Source: Nereocystis luetkeana (lineage: Eukaryota > Sar > Phaeophyceae > Laminariales > Laminariaceae). From it: DNA of 64,000 nt. Position numbers and translations under genes: made by a program. Positions 57,001 through 64,000 of this stretch are shown in pieces. The stretch lies in NCBI GenBank assembly GCA_031213475.1, contig JARUPZ010000006.1:4150045-4214044 (forward strand). Direction: 5' to 3'. Each line of letters begins with the position of its first letter. The stretch's first letter is position 1. The notes below the pieces were generated by a model. It was not told the origin of the DNA. It saw only the letters and a list, made by a program, of their open reading frames with translations, and searched no databases.

Positions 57001-59854
57001 GGCCAGTATATTTTCCCCAGTACTTTTCATCTTACGTGCGCCCAAGAAAGAAACACGCCATTTTACAGTACGGAGACCCAGTAAATGCATTTCGGGGGAA
57101 GAAGAGCAGAGAGGAGAAGACAGCACGAGTATACTGCTGCAATTCAGTGTAAAAACGCTGCTGACAGAGTCAGCCAGTGCCCACCCCTAAGCGCTACCGC
57201 ATTAATTACATATACGGACATACTGACAACTACGACGAAACGTTGTACCGAACTCGAAAAAAAACATGAAAGAAAACGCAACGTATTGTTGGGTGCGATT
57301 TCCTTATTTATCCCCCCTCCCTATTACGGGGGACCATAGTTAATAGGACCTGTGGTGTACATAAAAACCTATATATTTGACCATTTTTACCAACAATATT
57401 TGGTCCTATTAACTATGGTCCCCCGTAATAATATATATATATATAGGTTGGGTTGGTGTCGGTTGGCAACGACACTGTAAAACATGCCGCTCTATAGAAC
57501 CAGCGTACCGTTTTTTTTGTTGTTTTTTGGGGTGGTTACCACGGCTAGGGATCGAGTAGTTTTTTTTTTTTTTTTTTTTGGGTGGTTACCACGGCTAGCG
57601 ATCGAGTAGATCATTTGTGCGAGTTGAAGGACCTTCACTCCGCACAAATGGGAACGATCGTATCAAGTAGTGTTCAAGGGAAGGCACCCAAGGGACAGTA
57701 ACATAGTACTCCCACTGCTGTCTCTGGAAATGCCTACACCGGAAATTAAATCAACTCATTGAAGCTGTCATCCCTATGCAAGTCCGCCCCACAAGCGATT
57801 CTTAGTAGGATGCAGCTCATTCTTCACGCGACTCGCCAGAGACACCTCACGGGTGCAAGCAATGTCTGCGCCGTCGGTGAAAACCCGACATGCTCCGTCC
57901 CGGCATTGTAGGGATATGAGGGTCTATGCTCATACGACTACGGCCATGCATGAGATCCAGTACATCTCTCCTATCGAGTGCACCCCCCCCCCCCGCCACA
58001 ACAACAGGTACAATACCGTTTTAGGCCTACCACCAAGAACATTGACAATTCAAAAAAATTATTGACAAAAAAATGTGGCGGTTCTGGTCAGTCATTTCCG
58101 GGAACCTGCCATTAATACGCACCAGGTACGAACTGTTGAGACCCATTCGGGTGAAGGTAGTTGACCGACAAACGGAGGGCATTTTGGTGTGGTCAGACGT
58201 CTACGAGCAGCGGGGAGCGAGCGCCCGGCACGTACACGAGTGGATTAGGGTCGTGCCGCAACCGTATATGCACCCCGTGTCGTGCGATTCCTTTTGTATC
58301 AACCATCGCAACTCGGACATCAACCACTGCAGCGTCCGGCCCCCTCTCTCAAAAATCACGCAGCACCCGTCGTCGCTGCTGCAATCGTCACCTTCTATCG
58401 ACAATTTAAATTCACCCTTTTTTAGGACCGCAGTCCCGTTTTGGGGACAACCTATACACGGAATTGGAGTGCTTTGTACCCGAAACGGGACCGCGGTTCT
58501 AAAAAGGGCCGAAGTAAACTAAATGCTTCAAGCTCGAAGAGTGTGCCCGAAGCACGAGAGGAACACAAACATTTATGTGTATATACTATTAGTATATATA
58601 TATTATATACATATACTCGACATCTCCAGCGCTCGAGCATGCTGAATCAGAAAACGAAAAAAGAGGGAACGAAACACAAAACAAACGGGACCAGCTTCCA
58701 GGTACCTGGTATAGAAATATCTCACGGATTATCACGTTTGAACATCATCTCGGTTTCACCGCCCGACGCTGATTGCTGAATCAGAAAGGAAAAAAAAACA
58801 ACAACAACAAAGGGGAAAAATAGTTTCGAAAACGAATTCACAACCGGCGTAAATCGCCGCAAAATAAGCGTCACCCATCAAAACATGCCAAAAATATATA
58901 TATATCAAAAATCAGCAAAAACGCAAAAACGCAGAGCATCATAAAATAAAAAACAGAGGCGCCCTTACCCTCACTTCTTGCTATAGAAAACTCCGCGAAG
59001 CTCAAAATTCCACTCAGCATCAGCTGGAAAATACTCTGGCGCTGGTTTACATGCAGTGAAAAGCTTATCTGCAACACCAGCAACCGTTTCGACGCCAAGT
59101 TTGTACGAGTCTCTCTCACTGTTTGGCCACTACGCCGTCCACGAGAGCTCCTCTTTTTGAAGAACGGTGTAGGGTACATTCCGCCCCTATACAGCACATC
59201 GATCTGATACGCCTGCATGCTACGAGAGCAGCGACACGGCAACAGCAGTACACGATAAAGCGGTACGTGTTGCGCAACGCAATCTTGACTGAGTAAAAAA
59301 AAAAACAGAAGCGCGCTTCCGTGTGAAGCTACAACGAACAACCACAGCAAGGCGGCCGTGGTACGACGAAGCCTCGGCGAGAAGGAGTACCGCTGGAATG
59401 TGACGGGCGGTAGTGGAAAGAGCGCCGCAGCGGCACAACGCCCTCCTTGTCGAGCCGAAATAGCGCTCAGACGCGTGGAAGATAACAACGACAACCATAA
59501 AAAACAAACAGCAGCCACAGCACAAAAACCACAATGAACAACCACATCATCGACAGTAGCCTCTGTCGTAATCACAGGCATGTCAAACACAATGAACAGC
59601 ACATCATAGGATGACCGACAGGAACCACAGCACCATCAACAACAACAAACAGCAGGATACCTCGGGGACGATCATAGGTATGTGATGTCACGGGAGGGCG
59701 GCAGCTTACGTGAGAGCCAGGTCGGCGTCAGCGATCGCGAGACCGAACTGCTCGAGCTTGACATAGCAGAAGGCGCGGTTGCTGAGGTAGATCGCGGTGG
59801 GGTGCAGGTCGATCGCCTGGGAGTACTTCGCCACCGCTTGGTAGATCTTGCTCC
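40150..59854 (-). CDS. Serine/threonine protein phosphatase 5 (PP5), ten exons found, N-terminus missing
   Basis: Sense order: 59854-59710, 56110-56017, 53901-53757, 52619-52508, 49565-49496, 49173-49034, 46040-45911, 44342-44004, 42626-42558, 40284-40150. All phases match, giving 458 residues and a stop. PP5 is a PPP-family metallophosphatase whose N-terminal TPR domain binds Hsp90 and autoinhibits the catalytic domain. Visible are TPR helices ([38 protein letters not shown]), the PP5 linker, and the metal and catalytic motifs GDTHG, GDFVDRG (split by an intron), RGNHES, THGG and RSHEV. The C-terminus is [22 protein letters not shown]5 is usually 480-500 residues, so a first exon of 30-50 residues is missing. 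The gene converges with GSII. Confidence 0.94.
40400..40465 (-). repeat. Family G, copy 3
   Basis: CATTTGACCATTGACCACAC and GAGACGGAGCATCG, next to poly(G). Confidence 0.6.
40530..40590 (-). repeat. Family G, copy 4
   Basis: CCATTGACCACGTATCCCTT, TCGAGACGGAGCATCG, again immediately after poly(G). Confidence 0.6.
41227..41339 (+). mobile_element. Family A, copy 9
   Basis: TAATACGGGGGACCATAGCA to ATGGCCCCCCGCAATA, forward core, TA on both sides. Confidence 0.85.
41746..41854 (+). mobile_element. Family A, copy 10
   Basis: TATTACGGGAGACCACAGTA / TACTGTGGTCCCCCGTAA: both arms carry the same C/G change (CACAGT/ACTGTG). Confidence 0.87.
41864..41952. mobile_element. Family B, copy 20, degenerate
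   Basis: CTCGTTTTGGGGGTGGGCAG, ACTCACTCAGAATTC, ACGGGACCACAG, GTTCTAAAA. Confidence 0.5.
42000..42162. repeat. (TACA)n/(CAGA)n microsatellite
   Basis: A long TACATACA array interspersed with CAGACAGA. It generates YIHTYIHT and CMYVCMYV pseudo-ORFs. Confidence 0.95.
42558..42626 (-). CDS. PP5 penultimate exon
   Basis: [20 protein letters not shown] followed by CDQ: the conserved SAPNYCD segment of the PPP fold. Acceptor GCATCAG|GAG, donor CAG|GTCAGC. Poly(C) lies on the coding strand both upstream of the acceptor and shortly after the donor. Confidence 0.94.
42829..42926. mobile_element. Family B, copy 21, with co-varying arms
   Basis: Flanked by TCAA on both sides in the same orientation, which indicates a target duplication. 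Arms are AGTGGTGCAGTCC and GGACTGCACCACT instead of AGAACCGCAGTCC and GGACTGCGGTTCT, so the same substitutions occur in both arms. Confidence 0.88.
43275..43372 (-). repeat. Family F fragment, copy 2
   Basis: AAGGCCGTAGTCGTATGACC, CCCTACAATGCCCGGACGGA. Confidence 0.7.
43882..43978 (+). repeat. Family G, copy 5
   Basis: AAGGAACGGTGCTCCGTCTC, GGGATCCGTGGTCACTGGTC, ending in a C-rich run. Confidence 0.65.
44004..44342 (-). CDS. PP5 catalytic exon with THGG and RSHEV motifs
   Basis: Longest exon, 113 codons: [73 protein letters not shown]. The two histidines (THGG, RSHEV) are metal ligands in the PPP family. Acceptor GAGCAG|GTT, donor GAG|GTGAGG. Confidence 0.95.
44630..44900. repeat. AT and (AAAAC)n microsatellites
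   Basis: (AT)n at 44630-44683; CTAC repeats near 44800; AAAACAAAAC units at 44850-44900. Confidence 0.9.
45318..45427 (+). mobile_element. Family A, copy 11
   Basis: TACGGGGGGCCATAGTAAGT to CGCCCGTAATT, forward core. Confidence 0.8.
45428..45572 (-). repeat. Family E, copy 6
   Basis: CTCTGTGGCGTAGTTTTGTG to GTTGGATGTCGACGGGTAGA, directly adjoining A11. Confidence 0.75.
45669..45764. mobile_element. Family B, copy 22
   Basis: TCTTAGGACTGCAGTCCCGT with right arm CCGAAACGGGACTGCATTCC. Confidence 0.82.
45911..46040 (-). CDS. PP5 exon with RGNHES motif
   Basis: Completes Arg of GDFVDR and continues [41 protein letters not shown]. Asn and His of GNHE are catalytic and metal-binding in the family. 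Acceptor CTACGCAG|G, donor GAG|GTGGGG, a weaker donor than the others. Confidence 0.94.
46135..46264. repeat. Two long poly(G) tracts flanking a family F fragment
   Basis: G(32) at 46135-46166 and a G-rich run at 46236-46264. Between them is a minus-oriented F terminus (TACTCGATAGGAGATATGTA, CATGGCCGTAGTCGTATGAC). Confidence 0.85.
47086..47165. repeat. (GAGCC)n pentanucleotide microsatellite
   Basis: About 15 units of GAGCC, ending in degenerate AAGCC units. Confidence 0.95.
47199..47440. repeat. Tandem GC palindromes followed by a 95-bp duplicated unit
   Basis: CTGACCCGCCCCGCCCGCGG plus GTCAGGTCA occurs twice in tandem at 47199-47258. Then two copies of a unit beginning ACAAGCCGT, with AGCAAGTGG, AAGGCTCAAC and GATGCAGGGTGT/TCATGCAGGGTGT blocks. 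Confidence 0.75.
47815..47883. repeat. (GGGA)n microsatellite
   Basis: About 17 units of GGGA/GGAG. Confidence 0.95.
47909..48027 (-). mobile_element. Family A, copy 12
   Basis: TATTACGTGGGATCATAGTG to ATGGTCCCCCGTAATA with a CA microsatellite expanded inside the core. Confidence 0.82.
48083..48188 (+). mobile_element. Family A, copy 13
   Basis: TACGGGGAACGATGGTAAAT, core GGACCGAATATTACTAGTAA; the right end has decayed to CCCCCCCGGGAT. Confidence 0.75.
48413..49033 (-). repeat. About 32-bp minisatellite built from the PP5 splice-donor sequence
   Basis: Starts at the donor of the GDFVDR exon. The sense strand reads GTTGACAG|GTCAGTCTTG at the true junction. The array then repeats units like CAGTCTTGACAGGTTGGTGC and CACACC, about 19 in all. 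Several (near 48460 and 48430) restore TTGACAGGTCAGT exactly. Confidence 0.88.
49034..49173 (-). CDS. PP5 exon with GDTHG and GDFVDR motifs
   Basis: [46 protein letters not shown] plus AG of Arg. The Asp and His of GDTHG and the Asp of GDFVD bind the two catalytic metals. Acceptor CGTGCAG|ATC, donor AG|GTCAGT. Confidence 0.95.
49174..49495 (-). other. PP5 intron (322 bp), shortest in the window, with CTG tract
   Basis: Contains (CAG/CTG)n at 49312-49353 and little else. Confidence 0.85.
49496..49565 (-). CDS. PP5 exon, start of catalytic domain
   Basis: Completes Lys, then [20 protein letters not shown] and RLK, matching the helix that precedes the phosphatase core in PP5. Acceptor CGTCCAG|G, donor AAG|GTAAGG. 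Confidence 0.92.
50131..50981 (+). mobile_element. Family H non-autonomous DNA transposon, copy 2
   Basis: Ends GACCTATGCCAATGG / CCATTGGCATAGGTC, flanked by TTA on both sides. The 3-bp duplication would suit a PIF/Harbinger-type element, but with only two copies (the other flanked TAA/TAC) this is tentative. Shares CGACGATCGACGCTCGATCT and GGGCGAGAGCTTGCCGGCGG-type blocks with copy 1. Confidence 0.8.
51447..51562 (-). mobile_element. Family A, copy 14 (carries a TACCAGGTA insertion)
   Basis: TATTACGGGGGGGCATAGTT, then TAATACCAGGTAGGACC where uninterrupted copies read TAATAGGACC. Right end is CTATGGTCCCCCGTAGTA. Confidence 0.87.
51768..52180 (+). repeat. Family F, copy 4 (carries a TATTAATA insertion)
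   Basis: GTGTGAGGTAAATAACCTTT through GATCGAGTACATATCTCCTA to C(18). At 51981 reads CTTAGTATTAATAGGATGCA where copies at 57781 and 63747 read CTTAGTAGGATGCA. Confidence 0.85.
52268..52395 (+). repeat. Family F fragment, copy 5
   Basis: GGTGCAAGCAATGCCTGCCT, GAAAACCCAACGTGCTCCGT, GGTCATACGACTACGGCCAT. Confidence 0.75.
52508..52619 (-). CDS. PP5 linker exon
   Basis: [36 protein letters not shown]: the segment joining TPR and phosphatase domains. Acceptor TTCCAG|TG, donor AA|GTGAGT. Confidence 0.93.
52620..53756 (-). other. PP5 intron (1.1 kb) with exon-end duplications
   Basis: Its sense-proximal 400 bases are tandem copies of the preceding exon's 3' end. The rest is CA-rich low complexity (52690-53060) and a poly(G) run near 53088. 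Confidence 0.8.
53366..53812 (-). repeat. Tandem array of about 115-bp units copying the 3' end of a PP5 exon
   Basis: Four units on the plus strand start at about 53366, 53472, 53600 and 53723, each with CTCYAAGTSTGCGATGAAAA and TCTATYTCYTCGGC-like blocks. The last unit overlaps the true exon end ([13 protein letters not shown] on the sense strand). The other three repeat AEEIDP-like coding text plus the donor region and early intron, with decayed donors (GTGCGAGG, GGGCGAGG). Confidence 0.85.
53757..53901 (-). CDS. PP5 exon between TPR and catalytic domain
   Basis: [48 protein letters not shown]. Two donors give the same phase: ATAT|GTGAGA (chosen, exon end 53757) and CCCGG|GTGAAA (end 53766), the latter giving EEIDPV instead of EEIDPGEIL. 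Acceptor is GCATGCAG|GTG. Confidence 0.88.
54330..54675. repeat. About 55-60-bp minisatellite
   Basis: Six to seven units of TTTTTTTCATGTGGACCTCA-AGACACCCCCCATACCACAT type. Confidence 0.88.
54941..55032. mobile_element. Family B, copy 23
   Basis: AAGACTGCAGCCCCATTTCG / CAAAACGGGACTGCGGTTCT. Confidence 0.75.
55169..55368. mobile_element. Family B, copy 24, split by family A
   Basis: Left part is 55169-55220 (CCCCTTGTTAGGACCGCAGT...CCAGTCAAAC), right part 55330-55368 (TATTTTGTCCCCAGACAGAG). A15 sits between, duplicating TA. Confidence 0.85.
55221..55329 (+). mobile_element. Family A, copy 15, inserted in family B
   Basis: TATTACGGGGGACCATAGTT to ATGGTCCTCCGTAATA. The host is a recognisable B element, so the TA duplication and element ends can be read directly. 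Confidence 0.92.
56017..56110 (-). CDS. PP5 TPR exon 2
   Basis: [31 protein letters not shown]: third TPR repeat with the conserved [12 protein letters not shown] segment. Acceptor AAAACAG|G, donor AAG|GTAATG. The acceptor is preceded on the sense strand by G runs, an unusual polypurine context. Confidence 0.94.
56506..56614 (+). mobile_element. Family A, copy 16
   Basis: ATTACGGGGGACCATAGGTA to ATGGCCCCCCGTACTA, forward core. Confidence 0.85.
57322..57430 (-). mobile_element. Family A, copy 17, near-perfect ends
   Basis: TATTACGGGGGACCATAGTT / AACTATGGTCCCCCGTAATA. The 20-base ends are exact inverted complements. Confidence 0.92.
57435..57985 (+). repeat. Family F, long copy 6
   Basis: Begins GGTTGGGTTGGTGTCGGTTG, CAACGACACTGTAAAACATG, has an internal T-rich tract with GGGTGGTTACCACGGCTAG twice, and ends in the usual GACTACGGCCATGCATGAGA and poly(C). 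Confidence 0.82.
58411..58510. mobile_element. Family B, copy 25
   Basis: TTTTTAGGACCGCAGTCCCG / CGGGACCGCGGTTCTAAAAA. Confidence 0.82.
59710..59854 (-). CDS. PP5 TPR exon 1 (first exon found)
   Basis: [49 protein letters not shown]. Acceptor CCCCCAG|GG needs one base from an upstream exon, proving at least one more 5' exon. Donor is CAC|GTAAGC, leaving two bases completed by G of the next exon (Thr). Confidence 0.93.
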
Positions 59855-59879
59855 CTGGGGGCCGTTGCAACAAACCAGA

Positions 59880-60330
59880 TAGGGGGGAGGGAGGGCGTTG
59901 GTGAGATGGCGATAGAGGGACAGAAATCGAGAAAGATAGAGAGATAATATAGAGAGATAAGATAGAGACAAAGGACAAGGAGATAATATATATAGAATAT
60001 CGAGAGAAGATAGGGAGAAATAAGATAGAGAGACAAGATGAAGAGAGAATATAGAGAGATAGATAGAGCACAAAGAAAGAGCGGATCGAGAGAGAAGATA
60101 CAGAGAGAAAATATAAAGAGAGAAGACAAAGAGAGACAAGAAAGGAGACTGAGAAGATAGAGAGATAATATACAGAGGGAGAGCATGGGGACATAAGATA
60201 AAAAGAGAGATACTTACATACAGAGAAAATATAGAAGATATACGAGATAGAGACTAAACAAACAGAGAGGTAGAGATAAGACAGAGAGAGGGAAAGCGCG
60301 GAAAAGGGAAACGAGACAAAAGAGAGACCG
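59880..60330. repeat. GA-rich low-complexity stretch
   Basis: Irregular AGATAGAGAGATAATATAGA-type units, creating leucine/serine-rich pseudo-ORFs on the minus strand. Confidence 0.85.
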
Positions 60331-60473
60331 AATCACAGTTCGGACAGTTCGCCGATCTCCACTGCATTACCTAGATTGGCATTTCAGTCCAGTTATGTCC
60401 TGACCTAACCTGAGCCCATATTGGCGGTGACGAGCCCTCGAAAAAAAACTGCGTGACTTTTAAGAACGGGTTC

Positions 60474-60600
60474 TCTGGGTAAGATCTCTACTATCTACAG
60501 ATCATGCATCTGGTATGTACATTTTCTAGAACAGGCCCCCTGGGTAAGATCTGTACTGTTTACAGATCATACAATCTTGTGCGTGCGTACTATTTACAGG
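60474..60600. repeat. About 62-bp imperfect tandem duplication
   Basis: GGGTAAGATCTSTACTRTYTACAGATCAT occurs at about 60478 and 60541. Confidence 0.75.
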
Positions 60601-60782
60601 CTCTGCACAGCATTTCGTATCAGACATCTCTGTCTGCACTACAGTGTATTCGTTTACAGATTCTGCACGGTACCTCACAAATAGGATCTCACGTCGATCT
60701 GGATGGTCTATTGGCAGATGATCTACCTCGCGTGTGCACCACAGGAGATACAGATCAACTCGAAGATGCAAGGTTCGCTTAA

Positions 60783-61258
60783 AAACTCTTTTGCGTGGAC
60801 CATGGCCCCGTTTTGGGGACAAATTACTCAGCCCACTCGAATCAATAAGTAGTTTGTCCCCAAGACGGGCCTACTGTAGCTCTAAAAGAGTGAAGAACGA
60901 TGCTTGTGAAAAAACGTTAGCGCTTTGTCCTCAAAACGGGACAGTAGCTCCAAATGGGTGAAAAAGGACACATGGAAATTTGAGTGGTTAGTCCCCAACA
61001 CGGGACTGTGGCTCTAGAAGGGGTGAAATATATACTCAAGAGTTTGACAGCTTTGCCCCCAAACCGGGACCGTAGCTCTAAATGGGTTAAGAAGGAACTT
61101 CAAAATTGAGCAGATTGTCCCCAAAACGAGACCGCAGCTCTCATAATAGGGTTGAAAAAAAAAGAAGAGAGATATTTTAGAATTTGAGTCATTTGTCCCC
61201 CAAAATGGGGCTGCAGTCCTAACAGTCCTAACAGTCCCAACAGTCCTACAAAGGGTTA
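60783..61258. repeat. Family B, copy 26, followed by five tandem right-arm halves
   Basis: A near-complete element at 60783-60894. Then right-arm-only units near 60915, 60973, 61040, 61102 and 61180, each running TTTGAG/ATTGAG...TTTGTCCCCAAAACGGGAC...CTCTAAATGGGTT. Spacing is about 60-75 bp. Confidence 0.82.
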
Positions 61259-61582
61259 AACAAGGACTTTTGTCGAACGAAAAACACGCAACATACCATA
61301 TGTACGTTTCCGTCTCAAGCGGCTACAAACGAGATCGACAGCCGTGAACGCCCGTTCGGCGGGGAAACAACCCGCTATGCACCTGGTACATTTCTGTTTT
61401 GCAGACTTGCTTGCTGCCCGTCGTACGCGGGGCTCGGTCATGATGTCATGCTTCGTACGACTTGCGCACGTGACGACCGGCGTGAAGTACGGCCACCGCT
61501 CGTGGATGGCCGGCGCCGCCGTCAGACAAACCGATCGAGCAAACGACACCGCGCTAGTTCCTGCAACCAATATTACCCATAC

Positions 61583-61693
61583 TATTACGGGGGGCCATAG
61601 TAAATAGGACCAAATCTTGCTAGCAAAAAAAAAGGTAAATATAGAGGTTTTTGTCTGTACCATAGGTCCTATTTACTATGGTCCCCCGTGATA
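61583..61693 (+). mobile_element. Family A, copy 18
   Basis: TATTACGGGGGGCCATAGTA to ATGGTCCCCCGTGATA, forward core. Confidence 0.87.
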
Positions 61694-61926
61694 CTGTATA
61701 CAAGTATATATATATATAACCAGCGGGGGTCCCTCGATAACGCTCGTACCCGATATAATGCCATTCATTTAGACTTGGCACAGTCGGGACTGCTGTCTAC
61801 AACACATGAGTCTACGTGTGTACAGAGTTGGTGTTGGACATCGAACGCGAGAGGTCGGCGTATCGACCCACCACTTTTTGTCCCTCGAGTCCCAGACAGG
61901 CGGGGGCGCACTCATTCGTCGCCTGC

Positions 61927-62023
61927 TCAACCCTTTTAGCACCGCAGTCCGTTTTGGGGACAAACTACTCAAGATTTGAGTGGTTTGTCCCCACATAAGG
62001 GACTGCAGTCCTAAAAGGGTCAA
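61927..62023. mobile_element. Family B, copy 27
   Basis: TCAA-CCCTTTTAGCACCGCAG ... GACTGCAGTCCTAAAAGGG-TCAA. Same-orientation TCAA on both sides supports a 4-bp target duplication. Confidence 0.87.
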
Positions 62024-62078
62024 GTCATTTGATCACTGATCACGCATCCCTTTTGAGGCAAAGGGGGGGGGGAGGGAT
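62018..62078 (-). repeat. Family G, copy 6, abutting poly(G)
   Basis: GTCATTTGATCACTGATCAC, GCATCCCTTTTGAGGC, then G(10). Confidence 0.55.
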
Positions 62079-63421
62079 ATGCCACAACCATACAAAAAAA
62101 AATGGGAAAAAAAAAACAATTTCAGTTCATTTCTTGAAAAAAACAAAAAAACCCAACCCGCTAGGTGGCGAGTGTAGCTCCATACACCCCTGCGAGAATA
62201 CGTTAAAAAAAAAAATTGGGACGCAATTTCGATTTTCGGTATCGACGGCACCGAGAAAAACAAAACTCGATACCGTACATACGATTTCCACATTTCATAC
62301 CACCAAAATTTCGTTTAACGCAAATTATATTCGTAATAAAAAGCAACAACAACAACAACAACAACAACAAAAACATTATATGTGAGATCGAGTATTTGGT
62401 AGAAACTCAATTTTTGCAAGACGTGTGAGTGATACGATACTTCGATCGCGCGTACTGCATATAATACGGGTTTTCCATGGCCTCATCGTATGCGATCCAA
62501 GTACCACACACTGCTGCTTCTGCTGCTCCTTGCGAAAACGAGTTTCGACGAAATCCTCTTACCTCACAGGTACCAATACTGCGCTCGTACAAGACACCTC
62601 ATAATTTTTATACTTTGAATACACAGCAGTAACACCAGGTACAACGTACGGTATAAACTTCGTACCGGCCGTAAAAAAAAACACGGCAACACGAGAAAAA
62701 CACGCTCATATGCGATAAATCGAAAGTTCGGCGTAACGGTACGTAGAAACTTTCAACTTTTGACAAAACGATATCCAACTCTACCGTAAAGCGAGCAAGC
62801 GTGGTTTCAAGCCTGTTTTGAGCGGAACATAAAACAAAAACTAGAACAAAAATAGACCCAAGCTTGACTCTTGTCTTTTTTTTTGTAACGCAATTATTTC
62901 GCTTCGCGCACAAGGCGGTGCAAGCCTGTGTTGTGTGGCATTGAAGCAATGCTTGCTATAAACACCTGCTACCTGTGGGAGCGGGAGCGAGTCTGTTGTT
63001 TCGGCGTGAAAGCTTCAAGTTCAGGATGCTAAAATTAGTTTCTTTGTAGAAGTGGTGGTACTACAACGAATACATCGCTCTTCTTGTGCATTTGGTTCAA
63101 GATGCAAAAAACATTATACTCCGTGAAAAAAACTGAGTGTACTTACGTGGTACCAGGTATGTATACACCGCTCGCTGCCCGGGAATTGGCTGTGAGAGAG
63201 GTATCGAATATGCTTCAGCTGGACTCGTTTTCCTGCTGTTGCTGCTGCTACTGTTGTTGTCTCGTTTTCCTGCTGCTGTTCTTGTTGCTGTTGTTTTAAC
63301 ATGAACTCGTCGACATCATCCACAGTAGTCCGCGACCACAGCACAGACTCGAGGAAAAAACAAAAACTCAGGAGGCCAGAAACTGTCAGGAAACAGAGTA
63401 TCCCCCCCCCCCCCCTATTTT

Positions 63422-63955
63422 ATATAGGTTGGGTTGGCGTCGGTTGGCAACGACACTGTAAAACATGCCGCTCACTACGTGAGCTAGACAACCAGGGTAC
63501 CGTTTTTTTTTGTTTTTTTTTTTGGCGGTCGCCCACAGCTGGTTGTCGAGTTAGATCACTTGTGTGAGGTAAATAACCTTTACTCCGCACAAGCGGAAAA
63601 ATCGTATCACGTAGTGTTCAAGGTAAGGCACCCAAGAGGCAGTTACATAGTGCTCCCATTGCTGTCTCTGGAAATGCCTACACCGGAAATTAAATCAACT
63701 CATTGAAGCGGTCGTCAATATGCAAGTCCGCCTCAAAAGCGGTTCTTAGTAGGATGCAGCTCACCCTTCATGCGACTCGCCGGACACCTCACGGCGCTTC
63801 GCGCTTGGTGCAAGCAATGTCTGCCTGGTCGGTGAAAACCCGACATGCTCCGTCCCGGCATTTGTAGGGATGCGAGGGTCTATGGTCATACGACTACGGC
63901 CATGCATGAGATCGAGTACATCTCTCCTATCGAGTACACCCCCCCCCCCCCCTCG
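63422..63955 (+). repeat. Family F, long copy 7
   Basis: Same order of blocks as copy 6, starting ATAGGTTGGGTTGGCGTCGG and ending in C(16). Has the empty CTTAGTAGGATGCA site at about 63745. Confidence 0.83.
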
Positions 63956-64000
63956 GCAGGGCAAACCTGCCTTGGTTTTTCTTTGGACGGACACCAAACT

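Larger units (their letters stand above)
56111..59709 (-). other. PP5 intron (3.6 kb)
   Basis: Holds poly(C/G) at 56128-56156 and 56256-56281, A16, A17, F6 and B25. A 243-residue ORF on the sense strand (59602-58871) is low in recognisable motifs and is treated as chance. Confidence 0.75.
59855..64000 (-). other. Upstream PP5 intron/intergenic, first exon not found
   Basis: I searched the minus strand for a TPR-1 start exon ending with one leftover base and did not find a convincing one. The segment holds a GA-rich stretch (59880-60330), the half-B array (60783-61258), A18, B27, family G and F7. Confidence 0.6.

Noticed and set aside
58871..59602. 243-codon minus-strand ORF inside a PP5 intron
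   Set aside because: No recognisable motif, cysteine- and leucine-rich chance translation, and no splice signals that would join it to PP5.
61256..61663. Minus-strand ORF with PAERAFTAVDLVCSRLRRKR, faintly like the hAT transposase C-terminus
   Set aside because: Only a few residues agree and the upstream sequence does not resemble hAT. A profile search would be needed to revive this.
63114..63344. Minus-strand ORF as a possible PP5 first exon (ends at CAC|GTAAGT)
   Set aside because: The donor is attractive and the frame starts with a Met, but the sequence is Q/T/A-rich with no TPR helix, and the leftover phase was not convincing.
1..64000. CCWGG as bacterial Dcm/EcoRII methylation sites
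   Set aside because: The excess is confined to CCWGG flanked by TA, and it appears as gain of 7 bp at TA sites, which methylation does not explain.

Overview
This window is eukaryotic nuclear DNA with very few genes. About 2.45 kb (under 4 %) is recognisable coding exon. Those exons are joined by GT-AG introns of 0.3 to 14.6 kb, and almost everything else is short transposon relics, SINEs, minisatellites and long poly(G)/poly(C) tracts. The protein sequences (a type-II glutamine synthetase and a TPR protein phosphatase 5), the GC-rich exons in long repeat-laden introns, and the CAG/CTG tracts fit a stramenopile alga; a brown alga or relative is my best guess. No marker in the window proves the taxon.

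Two convergent genes are present. (1) Glutamine synthetase GSII runs on the + strand. A probable 5'UTR exon ends near 5489, the ATG is at 6925, and seven coding exons run to 33413. Together they give 357 residues with all family signatures; the last few residues lie in an unresolved terminal exon. Its first coding intron is 14.6 kb. (2) Serine/threonine protein phosphatase 5 runs on the - strand, from a TPR exon at 59854 down to a stop codon at 40150. Ten exons give 458 contiguous residues with every phase matching. Only the extreme N-terminus (about 30-50 residues) is missing, probably beyond 60 kb or outside the window.

Repeat layout. Positions 1-5400 hold a decayed LINE endonuclease and SINE-like copies. 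GS introns hold three element families (A, B, H), tRNA-derived SINEs (C/D) and a perfect 314-bp duplication. Positions 33.4-40.1 kb form the convergent intergenic space. PP5 introns hold repeats A, B, F and G, and two splice donors that have been amplified into tandem arrays. Family A (TA target duplications, about 18 copies) and family B (about 95-bp near-perfect palindrome, about 27 copies) dominate.

The most unusual signal is a window-wide excess of tiny TA-bounded insertions: TA-CCWGG-TA (about 40 copies by eye), TA-TTAA-TA (about 20) and TA-CTGCTG-TA or its complement (about 9). For the first two, filled and empty sites can be compared inside repeat copies in this same window. TA becomes TACCTGGTA, TACCAGGTA or TATTAATA, which looks like excision footprints of TA-targeting (Tc1/mariner-like) transposons. 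TATTAATA is exactly what family A would leave if two terminal bases stayed behind at each end.
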